Below are positions 61,400-64,000 of a DNA stretch of 64,000 bases, piece by piece; position 1 is the stretch's first letter; each line of letters opens with the position of its first letter. The notes below the pieces were generated by a model, which searched no databases, had not been told where the DNA came from, and worked only from the letters and a program-made list of their open reading frames with translations. The stretch is from NCBI RefSeq assembly GCF_003112435.1, contig NZ_BDOQ01000003.1, positions 62,001 through 126,000 of the forward strand, given 5' to 3'. Position numbers and translations under genes: made by a program. Source of the DNA: Novimethylophilus kurashikiensis. Its GTDB lineage: Bacteria > Pseudomonadota > Gammaproteobacteria > Burkholderiales > Methylophilaceae.

Positions 61400-63253
61400 C
61401 TATCGCTTCTCCACCTGCGTAACATCGCGCACTGCCCCCTTGGCGGCACTGGTCGCCATGGCGGCATAGGCACGAAGTGCCACGGAAACATGACGCTCGC
61501 GATCCACAGGCTTCCACGCGTCTGCACCCTTGGCTTCCATCTTGGACCGGCGGTGCGCCAGCTCTTCATCGGAAACAGCGAGATGAATGCGGCGGTTGGG
61601 GATGTCGATTTCGATGGTGTCGCCCTCTTCCACCAAGCCAATGGCGCCGCCTTCTGCCGCTTCCGGCGAGGCGTGGCCGATACTGAGGCCAGAGGTGCCA
61701 CCCGAGAAGCGGCCATCAGTCAGCAATGCACAGGCTTTGCCCAAGCCCTTGGACTTGAGGTAGCTAGTCGGGTACAGCATTTCTTGCATGCCTGGCCCGC
61801 CCTTGGGGCCTTCGTAACGAATAACAACCACATCCCCAGCGACGATCTGGTCGTTGAGAATACCGGCCACGGCAGCGTCCTGGCTTTCGAAAATACGGGC
61901 GCGACCGGTGAACTTGAGGATGCTATCGTCCACACCGGCGGTTTTAACGATGCAGCCGTCCAACGCAATGTTGCCGTACAGCACGGCCAAGCCGCCGTCC
62001 TGCGAATAGGCATGGGCCTTGTCGCGGATGCAGCCTTCGGCGCGGTCATCGTCCAGCGTCGGGTAGCGCATGCTTTGCGAGAAAGCAATCGTAGTAGAGA
62101 TGCCTCCGGGCGCGGCGCGGAAAAACTCCTGCACTGCCGGGTCTTGCGTGCGACGGATATCCCAATGCTCCAATGCAGCCCCCATGGTCGGGGCATGCAC
62201 GGTATGCACGTCGCGATGAATCAGACCGGCACGATCGAGTTCGCCCAAGATACCCATCACGCCGCCAGCGCGGTGAACGTCTTCCATGTGGTACTTCTGG
62301 GTCGCCGGGGCCACCTTGGAAAGGCAGGGCACGCGACGCGACACCTGGTCGATGTCGGCCATGGTGAAATCGACACCGGCCTCGTATGCAGCAGCCAGAA
62401 GGTGCAGCACTGTGTTGGTGGAGCCGCCCATGGCCACGTCCAGGCTCATGGCGTTCTCGAAGGCCTGGAAGGTCGCAATATTGCGCGGCAGCACGGAAGC
62501 GTCGTCCTGCTCGTAATATCGCTTGGCGAGTTCGACGATCAGACGGCCTGCACGCAAGAACAATTGCTTGCGATCGCCGTGCGTGGCCAATGTAGAACCA
62601 TTGCCCGGCAGGGAAAGACCGAGAGCTTCTGTCAGGCAGTTCATTGAGTTGGCGGTGAACATACCGGAGCATGAGCCGCAGGTGGGGCATGCGGAGCGCT
62701 CGACTTCTGCCACTTGCGCATCGCTCACGTGGCTGTCGGCGGCTTCGACCATGGCATCGACCAAGTCCAATTTGCGTACCTCGCCCTGCCAATTGACCTT
62801 GCCGGCCTCCATCGGGCCGCCGGACACGAAGATCACAGGAATATTCAAACGCAGCGCGGCCATCAACATGCCTGGGGTGATCTTGTCACAGTTGGAAATG
62901 CACACGATGGCGTCGGCGCAGTGTGCGTTGACCATGTATTCCACGCTGTCGGCGATGAGGTCGCGGCTGGGCAGCGAATACAGCATGCCGCCGTGGCCCA
63001 TGGCGATGCCGTCGTCGACCGCGATGGTATTGAATTCCTTGGCGACGCCGCCTGCTTTTTCAATCTCGCGCGCCACCAGTTGCCCCAAGTCTTTCAGGTG
63101 CACGTGACCGGGCACGAACTGCGTGAACGAGTTGGCGATGGCGATGATGGGCTTGGAAAAATCCTCCTCCTTCATCCCCGTGGCACGCCATAGGGCACGG
63201 GCACCGGCCATGTTGCGGCCTTGGGTAGTAGTGTGGGAACGATACTTGGGCAT
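61400..63253 (-). CDS. ilvD: Dihydroxy-acid dehydratase IlvD
   Basis: IlvD dehydrates dihydroxy acids in valine, leucine and isoleucine synthesis with an Fe-S cluster. The 617 residues show [10 protein letters not shown] and [16 protein letters not shown] (cluster Cys), [11 protein letters not shown], and the C-terminal [19 protein letters not shown]. It is divergent from lgt. Confidence 0.97.
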   Translation of the reverse strand: MPKYRSHTTTQGRNMAGARALWRATGMKEEDFSKPIIAIANSFTQFVPGHVHLKDLGQLVAREIEKAGGVAKEFNTIAVDDGIAMGHGGMLYSLPSRDLIADSVEYMVNAHCADAIVCISNCDKITPGMLMAALRLNIPVIFVSGGPMEAGKVNWQGEVRKLDLVDAMVEAADSHVSDAQVAEVERSACPTCGSCSGMFTANSMNCLTEALGLSLPGNGSTLATHGDRKQLFLRAGRLIVELAKRYYEQDDASVLPRNIATFQAFENAMSLDVAMGGSTNTVLHLLAAAYEAGVDFTMADIDQVSRRVPCLSKVAPATQKYHMEDVHRAGGVMGILGELDRAGLIHRDVHTVHAPTMGAALEHWDIRRTQDPAVQEFFRAAPGGISTTIAFSQSMRYPTLDDDRAEGCIRDKAHAYSQDGGLAVLYGNIALDGCIVKTAGVDDSILKFTGRARIFESQDAAVAGILNDQIVAGDVVVIRYEGPKGGPGMQEMLYPTSYLKSKGLGKACALLTDGRFSGGTSGLSIGHASPEAAEGGAIGLVEEGDTIEIDIPNRRIHLAVSDEELAHRRSKMEAKGADAWKPVDRERHVSVALRAYAAMATSAAKGAVRDVTQVEKR

Positions 63254-63277
63254 GACGAACCTCGAAAATTCCTAACG

Positions 63278-63283
63278 TATAAT
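63278..63283 (+). promoter_or_regulatory. -10 box for lgt
   Basis: A perfect TATAAT lies 35 bases before the lgt ATG. No good -35 is seen at 17 bases. Confidence 0.4.
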
Positions 63284-63318
63284 CTCGCAATTCTAACTCA
63301 TTCCGACCATCGCCTCTT

Positions 63319-64000
63319 ATGCTGGTTCACCCGCACTTCGATCCCATTGCCATCCACCTCGGCCCGTTCGGCATCCACTGGTATGGTCTTATGTACCTGC
63401 TGGGTTTCATGATGCTGCTGTGGCTGGGTAAATCGCGCATTCGCAAACATCCGGAATACGGCTGGACGGAGAAGCAACTCGACGACGTACTGTTCTACGG
63501 CGCGCTCGGTGTCATTCTGGGCGGACGGCTAGGGTATGTGGTGTTTTACCAGCCAGTCTATTTTTTCTCGCATCCCGCAGAGATTTTTGCGGTCTGGCAA
63601 GGCGGCATGTCCTTTCACGGAGGATTCCTGGGTGTCCTGGTCGCCGTTGCCTTATTCGCACGAAAGGAAGGCAAGCGCTGGCTTGCCATGATGGACTTCA
63701 TCGCCCCGCTCGTACCTCCGGGCTTGGCAGCAGGCCGGCTTGGCAACTTCATCAATGGTGAGCTGTGGGGACGCCCCACCGACTTGCCCTGGGGTATGGT
63801 GTTCCCGCAAGTAGATGCATTGCCGCGCCACCCTTCCCAGCTTTACGAATTTACGCTGGAAGGGATCGTCCTATTCCTTATACTGTGGCTGTATTCGAGC
63901 AAACCGCGACCAGTCGGCACCGTTTCGGGGCTATTTCTGCTGGGCTACGGCAGTTTCCGATTCCTGGTGGAGTTCACCCGCGAGCCTGATAGCTTCCTTG
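63319..64000 (+). CDS. lgt: Phosphatidylglycerol-prolipoprotein diacylglyceryl transferase (3-prime truncated by window)
   Basis: Lgt adds diacylglycerol to the lipobox Cys of prolipoproteins. 227 residues are visible before the window edge. The protein is polytopic, with [19 protein letters not shown] and the signature [17 protein letters not shown], then RHPSQLYEF. The remaining about 40 residues lie right of the window. Confidence 0.95.
   Translation, partial: MLVHPHFDPIAIHLGPFGIHWYGLMYLLGFMMLLWLGKSRIRKHPEYGWTEKQLDDVLFYGALGVILGGRLGYVVFYQPVYFFSHPAEIFAVWQGGMSFHGGFLGVLVAVALFARKEGKRWLAMMDFIAPLVPPGLAAGRLGNFINGELWGRPTDLPWGMVFPQVDALPRHPSQLYEFTLEGIVLFLILWLYSSKPRPVGTVSGLFLLGYGSFRFLVEFTREPDSFL

Noticed and set aside
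61490-62647. 385-residue plus-strand ORF opposite ilvD
   Set aside because: Shadow of ilvD codons.

Overview
The window looks like the chromosome of a Gram-negative betaproteobacterium, GC-rich (by eye in the mid-to-high 50s per cent). The gene orders tgt-yajC-secD-secF, pilD-coaE-zapD-yacG, sspA-sspB, petABC, carA-carB, ftsH-folP-glmM and the Nudix-ThiE fusion fit Betaproteobacteria. A Nitrosomonadales/Methylophilaceae-type methylotroph is a reasonable guess, but nothing in the window fixes the genus. Coding density is high, and I see no insertion sequence, prophage, CRISPR array or rRNA. There is one tRNA gene, for threonine.

Left end (1-2.6 kb): pstB closes a high-affinity phosphate operon and is followed by a DUF47/Pit low-affinity pair. 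From 2.7 to 8.8 kb, six same-strand genes form a signalling cluster: an EAL-CBS-GGDEF protein, a chemoreceptor, a CBS-PP2C phosphatase (SiaA-like), a SiaB-like kinase, a SiaC-like (DUF1987) phosphoprotein and a 60-residue unknown. This is a SiaABC-type partner switch in which the membrane sensor part of SiaA is replaced by a cytosolic CBS-like module, and the c-di-GMP enzyme carries the same module. I consider it the most interesting system here. A FadL-type porin follows. Two further c-di-GMP proteins lie at 11.4-13.0 kb (7TMR-DISM-GGDEF, next to an unknown 10-TM protein) and 27.4-30.3 kb (Cache-HAMP-PAS-GGDEF-EAL).

13.3-16.5 kb holds envelope lipid genes: a GT4 glycosyltransferase, dgkA, a zinc-dependent phospholipase C-like protein and a PAP2 phosphatase. 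16.5-32.4 kb is mostly minus-strand housekeeping: glmM, folP, ftsH, rlmE, greA, carB, carA, dapB and an unusually long bamE. 32.5-35.7 kb has a trypsin-like/TPR protease, an SOS-type umuDC operon behind a perfect palindrome, and tRNA-Thr. The UmuD has Arg where the catalytic Lys should be.

35.7-40.3 kb carries sspB, sspA, the cytochrome bc1 operon (petABC, with a PVWY Qo motif) and pssA on the minus strand. 40.4-48.6 kb carries tgt, yajC, secDF, a CorC-family protein and clpS-clpA on the plus strand. 48.6-64 kb mixes pyrD, pilD-coaE-zapD-yacG, a copper chaperone beside a Met-rich lipoprotein, a Nudix-ThiE fusion, a DUF815 ATPase, argJ, a GAF-containing PilB/GspE-type ATPase, dhaL-dhaK, a glutathione transferase, a DUF4124 protein, ilvD and the first part of lgt, which runs off the right edge.
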